Assembly (NCBI GenBank): GCA_946478755.1
Contig: CAMLDJ010000262.1
Span: forward strand, 1-7,780
Length of the DNA: 7,780 nt
From: an uncultured Pedobacter sp.
GTDB lineage: Bacteria; Bacteroidota; Bacteroidia; Sphingobacteriales; Sphingobacteriaceae
Direction of reading: 5' to 3'
The translations under genes and the position numbers were made by a program. Positions 7,734 through 7,780 of this stretch are shown in pieces. Numbering within the stretch: the stretch's first letter is position 1; each line of letters starts with the position of its first letter. The notes beneath the pieces were generated by a model. That model was not told the DNA's origin. It made no database searches and worked only from the letters and a program-made list of their open reading frames with translations.

Positions 7734-7780
7734 ATGAAGACCCTTAACAAACTTTTAATAGCAGCCCTGATTTTAGGGAC
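7734..7780 (+). CDS. Start of a further exported protein (3' end outside window)
   Basis: ATG at 7734 lies 13 bp after the DUF2264 stop codon. It opens a frame of 15 complete codons (MKTLNKLLIAALILG) to the window edge. Two lysines followed by a hydrophobic run are typical of a signal peptide, so this is probably another secreted or lipid-anchored member of the cluster. The leader before the ATG has the same AATAT element seen before the two preceding genes. Nothing can be said about its function. Confidence 0.6.
   Translation, partial: MKTLNKLLIAALILG

Overview
The window looks like part of a polysaccharide-degrading gene cluster from a member of the Bacteroidota, most likely of the Pedobacter/Sphingobacteriaceae type. 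That is an inference from the sequence. Base composition is moderate, Shine-Dalgarno sequences are absent and the leaders are A/T-rich. All three complete proteins have signal peptides whose predicted signal peptidase I site is followed by Gln (A|Q), the 'Q-rule' pattern described for Bacteroidota. The domain content (F5/8C discoidin, DNRLRE/CBM96-like, GH2, DUF2264) is also typical of that phylum's glycan-utilisation loci.

All genes lie on the + strand, with gaps of only 9, 31, 10 and 13 bp, so they probably form one operon that starts upstream and continues downstream. In order: (1) positions 1-455, the C-terminal part of an alkaline-phosphatase-superfamily metalloenzyme with a two-metal residue pattern; (2) 465-3503, a large secreted protein with a discoidin domain, a clan GH-A-like catalytic barrel, a second discoidin domain, a beta-sandwich and a DNRLRE/CBM96-like C-terminus; (3) 3535-6468, a secreted GH2-related protein that lacks the usual N-terminal sugar-binding domain and carries an amidotransferase-like domain plus an unassigned C-terminal domain; (4) 6479-7720, a secreted DUF2264 protein, a family I associate with CAZy GH154 (beta-glucuronidase); (5) 7734-end, the first 15 codons of another exported protein.

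Together these suggest stepwise breakdown of a complex, probably uronic-acid-containing glycan. The large GH-A-like protein would bind and cut the polymer, the GH2-like and DUF2264 enzymes would trim oligosaccharides in the periplasm, and the metalloenzyme may remove phosphate-type substituents. No SusC/SusD pair, regulator, sulfatase signature or lyase is visible here, so the substrate cannot be named. I see no RNA genes, mobile elements, CRISPR arrays, clear promoters or terminators. The most interesting points are the unusual architectures of the two large hydrolases, the unassigned C-terminal domain of the GH2-like protein, and the phosphatase-like first gene.
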